Positions 52,297 to 60,436 of a stretch of 64,000 bases of DNA are shown here, piece by piece. The DNA is taken from NCBI RefSeq assembly GCF_018326265.1, contig NZ_AP023360.1:4435501-4499500 (forward strand), read 5' to 3'. A model generated the notes under the pieces. That model was not told where the DNA came from, did not search any database, and saw only the letters and a list, made by a program, of their open reading frames with translations. Every line of letters starts with the position of its first letter. Position 1 is the first letter of the stretch. A program made the position numbers and the translations under genes. The DNA is from Catellatospora sp. IY07-71. Its GTDB lineage: Bacteria; Actinomycetota; Actinomycetes; Mycobacteriales; Micromonosporaceae.

Positions 52297-53229
52297 ATGA
52301 CCCCGACAGCCACCAGGGCCCGCCGCTGGACCGCGGCCGACGTCCCCGACCAGACCGGGCGGGTCGCCGTGATCACCGGCGCCAACACCGGCCTCGGCTA
52401 CGAGACCGCCCACGTGCTCGCCGCCCGTGGCGCGACCGTGGTGCTCGCCTGCCGCGACCCGCGCCGAGCCGCCGATGCCGTGAGCCGCATCGAGGCCGCC
52501 GCGCCCGGCGCGCGGGTGCAGACGCTCGCCCTGGACCTGTCCGACCTCGCCGCGGTCCGCGCCGCCGCCGCGGAGCTGCGCGAACGCCACCCCGAGGTGG
52601 ACCTGCTGGTCAACAATGCGGGCGTGATGTGGCCGCCGCGCAGCACCACCGCCGACGGGTTCGAGCTGCAGTTCGGCACCAACCACCTGGGCCACTTCGC
52701 CTTCACCGGGCTGGTGCTGGACCGGCTGCTGCCCGTGGCCGGCTCCCGCGTGGTCACCGTCAGCAGCATCGGCCACCGCAGCGGCCGGATCGACTTCGAC
52801 GACCTGCAGTCCGAGCGCGGATACGGCCGCCACCGCGCCTACGCGCAGTCCAAGCTGGCCAACCTGATGTTCACGTACGAGCTGCAGCGCCGCCTGGAGG
52901 TCGCGGGGGTGGACACGGCGGCCGTCGCGGCACACCCCGGCGGCTCGGCCACCGAGCTGGTCCGCAACTCGCCGCCGCTGATCCGGGCCCTGTTCCCCGT
53001 CGTCGGCCCGCTGTTCAGCCAGAGCGCCGCGCAGGGCGCGCTGCCCACCCTGCGCGCCGCCACGGACCCGGACGTGCGCGGCGGGGAGTACTACGGCCCC
53101 GACGGGCTCGGCGAGGTCAAGGGCCATCCGCGCCGGGTCGCCTCGTCCGCCCGCTCGCACGACAAGCTCGCCCAGCGCCGCCTGTGGCAGGAGTCGCTCC
53201 AGCTCACCGGCGTCAGCTACCCCGTCTGA
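52297..53229 (+). CDS. SDR-family oxidoreductase (WWOX/retinol dehydrogenase-like)
   Basis: The 310-residue SDR has TGANTGLG, LVNNAGVM, VSSIGH and YAQSKLAN (catalytic Tyr-Lys), the pattern of the light-dependent protochlorophyllide/retinol dehydrogenase-like SDRs. The ATG at 52297 is chosen for its GGAGGAG ribosome site; an in-frame GTG at 52255 would overlap the operator. It is followed after 27 nt by a metallo-beta-lactamase-fold gene, probably the same operon. Confidence 0.93.
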   Translation: MTPTATRARRWTAADVPDQTGRVAVITGANTGLGYETAHVLAARGATVVLACRDPRRAADAVSRIEAAAPGARVQTLALDLSDLAAVRAAAAELRERHPEVDLLVNNAGVMWPPRSTTADGFELQFGTNHLGHFAFTGLVLDRLLPVAGSRVVTVSSIGHRSGRIDFDDLQSERGYGRHRAYAQSKLANLMFTYELQRRLEVAGVDTAAVAAHPGGSATELVRNSPPLIRALFPVVGPLFSQSAAQGALPTLRAATDPDVRGGEYYGPDGLGEVKGHPRRVASSARSHDKLAQRRLWQESLQLTGVSYPV

Positions 53230-53256
53230 ACCCACCGACCGTTTAGGGACGAACCG

Positions 53257-54294
53257 ATGACCATCCTCGCCGCCCTGGGCGCCCAGCCCACCGGAGCCCG
53301 CGCGGAACGCGTGCGGCGCTCGCCGCACTACCGCGACGGTGCCTTCCACAACACGATGCAGACCCGCACCATGGTCGGCGGGGACAGCCGCCCGTCGGTC
53401 CGCGAGTTCCTCACCGGTGGCGAGAAGCGGCGGCCGTCCGGCCCGGTGCCGCTGGTCACCGAAGCGCCCGCCGCCACCGCCGCGTCCGGCCTTCACCTGA
53501 CCTGGTACGGCCACGCCACCGTGCTCGTCGAGATCGAGGGCAAGCGCGTGCTGCTCGACCCGGTGTGGAGCGACCGGTGCTCGCCGACCCCGGGCGTCGG
53601 CCCGAAGCGGCTGCACGCGATGCCCGTCGCGCTGGCCGACGTGCCCCGGCTCGACGCGATCGTCATCTCCCACGACCACTACGACCACCTCGACATGCCC
53701 ACCATCCAGGCGCTCAACCGCAGCCAGCAGGCGCCGTTCCTGGTGCCGCTGGGCGTGGGCGCGCACCTGGCCCGCTGGGGCGTGCCCGAGTCCCGCATCA
53801 TCGAGCTGGACTGGGAGGAGAGCGCCGACGTCGCCGGGCTGACCCTCACCGCCACCGAGGCCCGCCACTTCTCCGGCCGTACGCTGCGCCGCAACGGCAC
53901 CCTGTGGAGCTCCTGGGTGGTCGCGGGCGAGCACCGCCGCGTCTTCTACACCGGCGACTCCGGCTACTTCGACGGCTACGCCGCGATCGGCGAGCGCCAC
54001 GGCCCCTTCGACGCCACCCTGATGCAGATCGGCGCCTACGACAAGGGCTGGCCCGAGATCCACATGTTCCCCGAGGAGGCCGTCGCGGCCCACCTCGACC
54101 TGCGCGGCGGTCTCCTCATCCCCGTCCACTGGGCCACCTTCAACCTGGCCCTGCACTCCTGGTCCGAGCCCGTCGACCGCGTCTGGGCCGAATGCAAGGC
54201 CCACGACGTCGCCCTCGCCGTCCCCCGCCCCGGCGAGCGCGTAGACGTCGACACCCCACCCACCCTCGACCCCTGGTGGCAACCCCTGTCCTGA
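53257..54294 (+). CDS. Metallo-beta-lactamase-fold hydrolase (UlaG/NAPE-PLD-like)
   Basis: The 345-residue protein has a zinc-binding motif HDHYDHLD near residue 133, WYGHATVLVEI and LLDPVWSDR typical of the UlaG/NAPE-PLD subgroup, and later ligands in ATEARHFSGR, YTGDSGY and PVHWATF. It probably hydrolyses a phosphodiester or lactone. The start ATG is 53257 with a weak ribosome site; coupling to the SDR gene is likely. The stop TGA abuts a family A terminator hairpin. Confidence 0.9.
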   Translation: MTILAALGAQPTGARAERVRRSPHYRDGAFHNTMQTRTMVGGDSRPSVREFLTGGEKRRPSGPVPLVTEAPAATAASGLHLTWYGHATVLVEIEGKRVLLDPVWSDRCSPTPGVGPKRLHAMPVALADVPRLDAIVISHDHYDHLDMPTIQALNRSQQAPFLVPLGVGAHLARWGVPESRIIELDWEESADVAGLTLTATEARHFSGRTLRRNGTLWSSWVVAGEHRRVFYTGDSGYFDGYAAIGERHGPFDATLMQIGAYDKGWPEIHMFPEEAVAAHLDLRGGLLIPVHWATFNLALHSWSEPVDRVWAECKAHDVALAVPRPGERVDVDTPPTLDPWWQPLS

Positions 54295-54297
54295 AAG

Positions 54298-54341
54298 GAA
54301 GGGCACCTTCTTATCGCTTTCCGTAGAAGAAGGTGCCCTTC
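54298..54341. terminator. Palindrome family A, copy 3
   Basis: 15-bp arms at 54298-54312 and 54327-54341 with the GAAGGGCACCTTC core and a 14-nt loop nearly identical to copy 1 (CGCTTTCCGTAG). It starts 4 nt after the stop codon of the metallo-beta-lactamase-fold gene. Confidence 0.8.
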
Positions 54342-54442
54342 TTAACCCTCACCCGTCCGCGTGACGGGCATCGGGTAGCTTCGACGGCTCAGCGTGGCCG
54401 CACCATCGTCCGCGGCGCCGGCGGCACGTCGGGGAGGCAGGC

Positions 54443-55702
54443 TTGTCGGCACCGGATACAGTGCGCACGCCCGAGCCGCGAACGGGCGCCGCGCGGGGTG
54501 GCTTCCGGGCGCTGCTCGTCGCGCAGGCGCTGTCGGCGCTGGGCGACTCGTTCTCTTACGTCGCCATCCCGCTGCTGGTCCTGCATACCACCGGCTCGCT
54601 GGCGCAGATGGGCGTGGTGACCGGGCTCGGCGGCGCGGCGTCGCTGCTGACCGGCCTGTTCGCCGGGGTCGTGGTGGACCGGTTCGACCGGCGCCGCCTG
54701 CTCGTGCTCTGCGGCCTGGCCCGGTTCGCCCTGTACGCGAGCATCCCCCTGACCTGGCTGGGCGGTCCGCAGCCGTGGCTGCTCTACCTGGTGCTGCCGC
54801 TGGCGAGCGCGTTCGCGACGGTCTTCCAGGTCGCGCAGGTGACCGTGGTGCCGAGCCTGGTGCCCGCCGGGCAGATCACCCACGCCAACGGCCGCCTGTT
54901 CGCCGCGTCGTCCACCGCGTATCTGGTCGGCCCGGCGCTGGCAGGCCTGCTGGCGGGCCGGTTCGGTGCCACGGCTGCGATCGGGTTCGACGCGGTCACC
55001 TTCGCCGTGTCGGCCGTGGCGCTGATGTCCCTGCCGCCCGCTCTGGCCGTCCTGCCCACCGGCCGCGACGGTGCGGTCGGTGAGCAGCGCTCGCTCGACG
55101 TGTTCCTCGCCGGGTTGCGGTTCATCCGGCGGCACCCGCTGCTGCGTACCCTCACCGCCCTGCTCACCGTGCTGACCGCGGTCACCTTCGGGCTCACCGA
55201 CGTGCTGATCTACCACCTGAAGCACGGCCTCGGCCGCTCCGACGGCACGGTCGGGTACGTGCTCACCGCGGGCGTCGTCGGCACGTTGCTGGCCTCGGTG
55301 CTGGTGGCGCGGCTGCGCAGGAGGCTGGGCTTCACCGTGACCTGGGTGGGCGCGTGGGCGCTGTGCGGCGTCGCGATGGCCGGGATCGGCCTGGCCGGCA
55401 GCGCGCCGCTGGTCGCGCTGGCCGCGACGGGGGTGCTCTGCTGCACTGGCGTCGCGGGCATCGCCTCGATGTCGCTGCGCCAGGAGGTGACGCCGCCGCA
55501 CCTGCTGGGCCGGGTCACCGCGGCGTTCTGGACCTTGCAGAAGGCGCTGGCGCCGCTGGGTGCGGCGGCGCTGACGGGTGCCGCGGCCGTGTACGGCGTC
55601 CCGGCGACGCTGGCCGCGGCGGGTGCCCTGTGCACGGCGACCGCTCTGGCCGCCCTGCTGACCCCGCTCCGCTCCCGTACCCCGGCCGTCCCGGGTCCCT
55701 GA
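54443..55702 (+). CDS. MFS transporter
   Basis: The 419-residue protein has about 12 membrane helices of the MFS_3/enterobactin exporter-like type. ALGDSFSYVAIPLLVLHTTG opens helix 1 (given as ALGDSFSYVAIPLL), DRFDRRRLL is the loop 2-3 motif and LLGRVTAAFW lies in the second half. It probably exports a small hydrophobic compound. The TTG start at 54443 is supported by GGGGAGG 5-11 nt upstream. The final TGA overlaps the first bases of a family B palindrome. Confidence 0.88.
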   Translation: MSAPDTVRTPEPRTGAARGGFRALLVAQALSALGDSFSYVAIPLLVLHTTGSLAQMGVVTGLGGAASLLTGLFAGVVVDRFDRRRLLVLCGLARFALYASIPLTWLGGPQPWLLYLVLPLASAFATVFQVAQVTVVPSLVPAGQITHANGRLFAASSTAYLVGPALAGLLAGRFGATAAIGFDAVTFAVSAVALMSLPPALAVLPTGRDGAVGEQRSLDVFLAGLRFIRRHPLLRTLTALLTVLTAVTFGLTDVLIYHLKHGLGRSDGTVGYVLTAGVVGTLLASVLVARLRRRLGFTVTWVGAWALCGVAMAGIGLAGSAPLVALAATGVLCCTGVAGIASMSLRQEVTPPHLLGRVTAAFWTLQKALAPLGAAALTGAAAVYGVPATLAAAGALCTATALAALLTPLRSRTPAVPGP

Positions 55703-55775
55703 TCATCCGATGTGCCTGGCACCTGGGCGAATCTTGGATTCGCGAAGGCCCAAGTGCCAGGCGACTTCGACGATC
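55701..55775. repeat. Palindrome family B, copy 3
   Basis: 75-bp imperfect palindrome beginning GATCATCCGA and ending TCGACGATC, with inner arms around TGCCTGGCAC/GTGCCAGGC. It lies between two convergent genes, like the copy at 8288-8362, and overlaps the stop of the MFS gene. Confidence 0.8.
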
Positions 55776-55799
55776 AACGGGGGGCGGGGCGGCTCGGGT

Positions 55800-57821
55800 T
55801 CAGAGCATCTCGGCGAGGAACTCGGCGAGCTTGGCCTCGGCCTCCGGCGAGCCGGGGCGCAGGTGTTCGTGCGCCTCGCCCTGCTTGTGGCCCTGCTCCA
55901 GCCACTTCATGAAGTCGCGGCGCGTCTGCGGGTCCTTGATCTTGTTCTTGAGCCAGCCGGAGTCCTCCAGCTCGGCCTTGTTGGCGTCGCTGATGCGCTC
56001 ACGGCGCGGCGGCGGGTCGTCCTGGCCGTACTTCTCCTCCCAGTAGTCGTCACCACGACCACCGCTGCCGCTGCCGCCCATCATCATGGCGAGGATCGCC
56101 ATCGCGCCGGCGGCACCGAGCGTGGCCAGGAACTTGCCAGCCGCCGCGGTGACGATGATCTCGAACCCGCCCCCGGCCAGCGCGGCCATGCCGAACGGCG
56201 GGAACCACACCATCGCGAGCATCGCCAGCAGCAGCGAGGCGATGAACAGCGTGTTGCTGATGGCGTCGAGGATGTGCGCCGGCAGGATCGGCTGGTCGGC
56301 CGAGCCGCCCGCGGCCAGCCCGAGCAGCAGGCTGCTCGCCGCCGCGGTGAGGCTGCCGAGGCCGGTGAGCAGGCGCAGCTCGGCGGTCACGGCGCCGTAC
56401 GCGGCGGGCACGGCCAGCAGCGGCCGCAGCCGCCGGGCGGTGGCCACCACCTGCCAGCCCAGCCAGAGCAGCCCCGCCACCGCACCGGCCATCACCAGCG
56501 GGAACACGAACGACGAGCCGAGCAGCTCCTGCACCCAGGAGAAGGTGGGCAGGCCGCCGGGCAGGAAGTACAGCACCGCGGGCACCAGCAGCACGAGCCA
56601 GAGCAGCAGCGGCAGGTACGCCTTCAGCCCGCGCGGCGGCGTCACCGCGGCCCGCCGGCGCACCCCCGCCCCGCGCCACGCCTCGGCGCTGCGGGACTCG
56701 TCGAGCGCGGTGGTGGCCTCGGCCACGGCGCGGCGCATCGGGTCGTCCTCGCCGGTCCGGCCGTGGCCGTACAGCGCGGCGCGCCGGGTCAGCACGTAGA
56801 CCCAGGCCGGGTACGGCGTCCACGGCAGCCCGGCGAACGCGAACCCGCTCAGCGCCGCGAACGCCGGACGCCCGGCCCGCTCCGGCTCGGTGAGCGTGTC
56901 CGGCCAGGCACGCTTGGCCGCGAGCAGCGTGCGCCGGTCCAGGAAGGTCGCGGCACCGAGGGCGAGCAGCGGGTACAGCCACAGCGCGTGGCGCAGGAAG
57001 GCCAGCGGCCCGGCGACCACGCCGATGAACCCGCCCTCCGCGGGGTTGACCACGTCGTGGTTGAACGCGGCGTGGTCCAGCCACGGGAACACGATCAGCG
57101 CCGCCCCGGCCAGGCGCTGCAGCGCGCTGCCCCGGATCAGCAGGCCGAGCCCGAGCCCGGCCAGCGCGCTCCACACCAGGTGCAGGCTGGTGTCGGGGCT
57201 GGGCGTGTCGGTGCCGAACGCGTCGACATAGGACACCGGAGTCGGCAGCCATGACGTGAGCAGGTCGGGCAGGCCCCAGACCTGGACGAAGCTGAAGCCC
57301 CGAATGATCGTCCAGCCCTCGACCGGCCCGCCCGCGCCCGCGTTCGCGGCCTCGCCGGCGTGCCGGAGGAGCTGCTCGACGAGCGCGAACCCGGCGCCGC
57401 TCGCCGCACCCAGCAGCAGGAAGTCGGTGAGGCCCCACTGCGCGCGCACCTTGCGATGCAGCAGCGCGAGCAGGGCGAACGGCGCCACCTTGGCCAGCTC
57501 CTCGATGAGCGGGTCCGTGGTGTAGCTGGCCGTCCGGACGACCTCCGCCACGGAGTCGCCGGTGAGCGCGGCGACGCCGCGCGTATAGAGCAGCTGCAGG
57601 CCCAGGGCGAGCATGCCGGCGCCGTAGAGCCCGGTCACCACGCCCAGGATCAGCAACGGCATCCGTACCGTGCGCGTCGCCGAGGCGAGCATCGTGAGCT
57701 GCCATACGCCGTAGCAGGCAGCGAACATCATGAGGACGGTCACGACGCGCACGGTAGCCGGTATCGACAACGGCAACTGTCTGCCAGCCGACTCCCGGCC
57801 GGGCGGGCGGTCCGGGCTCAC
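55800..57821 (-). CDS. PrsW-family intramembrane metalloprotease-like protein with extra C-terminal region
   Basis: The 673-residue membrane protein has the PrsW-type motifs: EELAKVAPF (EE motif), GFALVEQ, SLHLVWSALAGLG and FPWLDHAAFNHD, which together carry the Glu/His metal ligands. A second membrane half of about six helices follows. The protein ends in a charged cytoplasmic tail of about 85 residues (SDANKAELEDSGWLKNKI, EQGHKQGEAHEHLRPG). PrsW enzymes cleave anti-sigma factors within the membrane, so an anti-sigma substrate is plausible. GTG start at 57819-57821; weak ribosome site. Confidence 0.82.
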   Translation of the reverse strand: MSPDRPPGRESAGRQLPLSIPATVRVVTVLMMFAACYGVWQLTMLASATRTVRMPLLILGVVTGLYGAGMLALGLQLLYTRGVAALTGDSVAEVVRTASYTTDPLIEELAKVAPFALLALLHRKVRAQWGLTDFLLLGAASGAGFALVEQLLRHAGEAANAGAGGPVEGWTIIRGFSFVQVWGLPDLLTSWLPTPVSYVDAFGTDTPSPDTSLHLVWSALAGLGLGLLIRGSALQRLAGAALIVFPWLDHAAFNHDVVNPAEGGFIGVVAGPLAFLRHALWLYPLLALGAATFLDRRTLLAAKRAWPDTLTEPERAGRPAFAALSGFAFAGLPWTPYPAWVYVLTRRAALYGHGRTGEDDPMRRAVAEATTALDESRSAEAWRGAGVRRRAAVTPPRGLKAYLPLLLWLVLLVPAVLYFLPGGLPTFSWVQELLGSSFVFPLVMAGAVAGLLWLGWQVVATARRLRPLLAVPAAYGAVTAELRLLTGLGSLTAAASSLLLGLAAGGSADQPILPAHILDAISNTLFIASLLLAMLAMVWFPPFGMAALAGGGFEIIVTAAAGKFLATLGAAGAMAILAMMMGGSGSGGRGDDYWEEKYGQDDPPPRRERISDANKAELEDSGWLKNKIKDPQTRRDFMKWLEQGHKQGEAHEHLRPGSPEAEAKLAEFLAEML

Positions 57822-57860
57822 CTGCGGTGGCGGCGCCCGGACCGGGGAGGGGCGCCGCGA

Positions 57861-58919
57861 TCAGGCTCCGGTGCGTGGGGTGACGGTGTCGCGGTGGGTG
57901 CTCTCAGCGCGGAGCGCGGCCTCCGCGGCGAGCGCGCGGCGGCGGTCCCGGCGGTTGGCCGCCACGCTCGCCACGATCACGACGGTCAGCACGCCCAGGA
58001 TCACGCCCAGCGACAGCAGCGTCGGCACGTCCGGCACCGCGGGCCACACCGTGTGCGCCCAGTGCAGCACCAGCTTGACGCCGATGAAGGCGAGGATCAG
58101 CGCGAGGCCGTGGTTGAGGTAGCGCAGCGCGCCCAGGGCGTTGTGCAGTACGAAGTACAGCGCGCGCAGGCCGAGCAGGGCGAACGCGTTGGTCGCGAAC
58201 ACCAGGTACGGGTCCTCGGTGACGCCGTACACGGCCGGGACGGAGTCGACCGCGAACACCACGTCGGTCATGAACACGGCGGCGACGACCAGCGCCATCG
58301 GCGTCAGCGCGCGTACGCCGTCGACCCGCACGGTCAGCTTCGAGCCGTGGTACTGCTCGGTGACCGGCATCAGGCGGCGCAACAGCCGCACGCTGCGCAG
58401 GTCGCCGATGTTGACGTGGTGCTCCTCGTCGCGGGTCGCGTCCCGCATCACCTTCACCGCGGTCACCAGCAGCACCGCACCGAACAGCAGGAACGCCCAG
58501 GTGCCGGTCTGCAGCACCGCGGCTCCGGCGGCGATGAAGATCGCGCGCAGCACCAGCGCGCCGACGATGCCGTACAGCAGCACGCGCTGCCGCAGCGCGG
58601 CCGGCACGGCGAACGCCGACAGCAGCAACATGAAGACGAACAGGTTGTCCACGGACAGGGACTTCTCGACCACGTAACCGGTGAAGAACTCCACACCCGG
58701 CGTGGAGCCGTAGGTCCACCACACGAACAGGCCGAACACCGCGGGCAGGGCCAGGTAGAAGACGCTCCAGCCGACGGCCTCGCGCATGCCCACCTCGTGC
58801 GGGCGGCGGGTCACGACGAAGTCGAGGGCGAGCAGGACCAGCAGCACACCGATGGTGGCGGCCCACAGCTGCGGCGTGGCGATCGACTGCAGCGGGGCGG
58901 CGAGGACGGACGAGGACAT
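57861..58919 (-). CDS. TerC-family membrane protein
   Basis: The 352-residue protein has about nine helices and the TerC hallmarks: SLSVDNLFVFMLL in the first half and FMTDVVFAVDSVPAVYGVT in the second, each with the membrane aspartate/asparagine pair thought to bind a metal. TerC/Alx-type proteins export manganese or help metallate exported proteins. The ATG at 58917-58919 has GGGAGA 6-11 nt upstream. A yybP-ykoY riboswitch in the leader makes manganese control very likely. Confidence 0.93.
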   Translation of the reverse strand: MSSSVLAAPLQSIATPQLWAATIGVLLVLLALDFVVTRRPHEVGMREAVGWSVFYLALPAVFGLFVWWTYGSTPGVEFFTGYVVEKSLSVDNLFVFMLLLSAFAVPAALRQRVLLYGIVGALVLRAIFIAAGAAVLQTGTWAFLLFGAVLLVTAVKVMRDATRDEEHHVNIGDLRSVRLLRRLMPVTEQYHGSKLTVRVDGVRALTPMALVVAAVFMTDVVFAVDSVPAVYGVTEDPYLVFATNAFALLGLRALYFVLHNALGALRYLNHGLALILAFIGVKLVLHWAHTVWPAVPDVPTLLSLGVILGVLTVVIVASVAANRRDRRRALAAEAALRAESTHRDTVTPRTGA

Positions 58920-58938
58920 GAGGTCTCCCAGACGTTTC

Positions 58939-59039
58939 GGTCTGAGGTCTCCTTCACCCGTCCGCGGGCGCCGATCCGGGGGCCGGATCACCAGCCCGTA
59001 CTGTCCGGAGCGAACTTGCCGAAGTACTCCCCTCGGACC
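58939..59039 (-). promoter_or_regulatory. yybP-ykoY manganese riboswitch in the terC leader
   Basis: On the minus strand the leader shows the two conserved loops of this class: GGGGAGTA (59025-59032) and GAAGGAGACC (58946-58955). P1 pairs GGTC..AGG (59036-59039 onward) with CCT..GACC (to 58939). A hairpin CAGAC/GTCTG (58929-58944) overlaps the 3' strand of P1 and sits just before the ribosome site, so it can act as the expression switch. A TAGCCT -10 box (59043-59048) would start transcription at the riboswitch edge. It binds Mn2+ and turns on downstream expression. Confidence 0.82.
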
Positions 59040-59157
59040 GCCAGGCTAACCACCTGACCTGTGAGCTTCCTGTGTGTGACGGGTGAGCATGCTGAGCTTG
59101 ACCGCGAGCCGCCCAGGCGTGACCGTGGAGGAAGGTCACGGCCCAGGGGGAGGCCAC

Positions 59158-59280
59158 ATGATCATCAACCTGCTCGTCACGGTCCTGCTGCTCATCAGTG
59201 TCGCCGTCAGTGCTGTGGCGCTGATGTCACCGCCCTACCGGACGCCGCGCGACGGCTACCGCCACCGGCACGGCCACTGA
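59158..59280 (+). CDS. Very small membrane protein, 40 residues
   Basis: ATG 59158 follows a GGGGGAGG ribosome site. The product has one hydrophobic helix (INLLVTVLLLISVAVSAVAL, residues 3-22) and a basic/His-rich tail (YRHRHGH). No family recognised. An inverted repeat CGTGACC/GGTCACG (59118-59124 and 59134-59140) just upstream could be an operator. The last 25 nt overlap the end of the opposite-strand STAS gene. Confidence 0.6.
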   Translation: MIINLLVTVLLLISVAVSAVALMSPPYRTPRDGYRHRHGH

Positions 59281-59711
59281 GACCACGACCGTCCGGAGGG
59301 GACGGCCGGCGCCGGGGGGTGACGCCGGCCGTCCGGCGCGGCGCCGGTGCACACGGTCCCGGTGTGCGGCGCGCGCAGTGGCATGCCGCGCCGCGGGCGC
59401 ACGGGCAGCAGATGCCCGGCGCCGTATGCGCGCAGCGACGCGGCCACCACTCGGGAGCAGCCGTCCAGGGTGAACGGGATGCCGCGGCGGGCCGCCTCGC
59501 GCCCGCACAGCACCACCGCGGCGACGCCCACCTCGTCGATCCGGCGCACCGCCCGCAGGTCCAGCCGCACCGCGCCGACCGGACGCGTACGCAGCAGCGA
59601 GACCAGGAACTTCGGCAGCCGGTGGGCGTTGTCGGCGTGCAGCGCACCGGCCGCGGTGAGCTGCACGGGGCTCGGGCGCCCGGCCAGCCGCAGCTGGAGG
59701 TCCTCAGCCAC
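59256..59711 (-). CDS. STAS-domain protein
   Basis: The 151-residue protein has a STAS-like fold over about residues 5-105 (LDLRAVRRIDEVGVAAVVL, shown in part) and a low-complexity tail. The usual D-S-x-G phosphorylation site reads IDEVGV, so the phosphoacceptor serine is missing. It starts at a GTG and follows the other STAS gene by 24 nt; the two probably act as a pair. No kinase of the SpoIIAB type is encoded nearby. Confidence 0.7.
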   Translation of the reverse strand: MAEDLQLRLAGRPSPVQLTAAGALHADNAHRLPKFLVSLLRTRPVGAVRLDLRAVRRIDEVGVAAVVLCGREAARRGIPFTLDGCSRVVAASLRAYGAGHLLPVRPRRGMPLRAPHTGTVCTGAAPDGRRHPPAPAVPSGRSWSQWPCRWR

Positions 59712-59735
59712 GGCGGCCCGCCCGGCGGTCCCGGC

Positions 59736-60089
59736 TCACAGCGCGGCCTGCTGGGTGCCGCCGAGGGTGAGCGTGCCGTCGGCGCCGATGACCTGCAGCA
59801 CCCGGTCCACCTTGGCCAGCCGCAGGTTGCGCTGGGCGCGGGCCGACGGCGAGCGCAGCGCCACCGAGCCGCCGTCACGCATCGCCCGCCGGTGCGTGTC
59901 CAGCAGCAGCAGGATGCCCGCGGCGTCGATCATCTCGCAGCCGGCCAGGTCGATGACCAGGCGGCGCGGATGCAGCGCGAGCGCCTCCTCCAGCATGTCG
60001 TTGACGCCCGGAGCGGACAGGGCGTTCAGGTCGCCGTCCACCCGCACCTCGACCAGCGGCACCACCGGCACCGCCTGACTCTCTTCCAC
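59736..60089 (-). CDS. STAS-domain protein (anti-sigma factor antagonist-like)
   Basis: The 117-residue protein is a single STAS domain (VEVRVDGDLNALSAPGVNDM, CEMIDAAGILLLLDTHRRAM). As in the copy at 1573-1980 the D-S-S-G site reads DAAG, with alanine for the phosphoacceptor. The GTG start (60087-60089) is chosen for a GGGAGG site 7-12 nt upstream; further upstream the frame is long but non-homologous. Its leader contains a TGACA-N6-TGACA repeat shared with the divergent response regulator gene, suggesting control by that regulator. Confidence 0.78.
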   Translation of the reverse strand: MEESQAVPVVPLVEVRVDGDLNALSAPGVNDMLEEALALHPRRLVIDLAGCEMIDAAGILLLLDTHRRAMRDGGSVALRSPSARAQRNLRLAKVDRVLQVIGADGTLTLGGTQQAAL

Positions 60090-60154
60090 CGCCGCCTCCC
60101 TCACCGCCGGGACCGAGCCTTCCCCGGGGGTACGGCGATCACCCCGCGGAACCG

Positions 60155-60170
60155 TGACAGTTGTATGACA
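60155..60170. promoter_or_regulatory. TGACA direct repeat (response regulator site), STAS side
   Basis: TGACA at 60155-60159 and again at 60166-60170 (11-bp period) with GTTGTA between, 66 nt upstream of the STAS gene start. It matches the second repeat pair at 60360-60375 in 14 of 16 positions. The remaining 60090-60436 interval shows no gene. Confidence 0.55.
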
Positions 60171-60359
60171 GGCGTTCACCGGTGCGGCCGCCTCGACAGC
60201 GACACCGGCCCAGCCAGCCGGAGTGCGGCGGTCACCGGCTCCTCCAGCCGGAGCAGCCCCTTCGCGGCATGTCACGGTGCGTAAACGGCACGTCCACCTC
60301 CTGCGGTCACGATGCGGCAAACGATCGCGGCGAGGTGTGGCGAAAACCTCGCGGACGCA

Positions 60360-60375
60360 TGACAGTTCTGTGACA
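60360..60375. promoter_or_regulatory. TGACA direct repeat (response regulator site), operon side
   Basis: TGACA-GTTCTG-TGACA with the same 11-bp period, 61 nt upstream of the response regulator start. OmpR/PhoB regulators bind head-to-tail repeats of this spacing, so autoregulation is likely. Confidence 0.6.
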
Positions 60376-60436
60376 AACCCCAAGAACGCCTGATCAGGCC
60401 TGTTTCCCGCCGGCCGGGGTGCGGCATGATGCCGCG

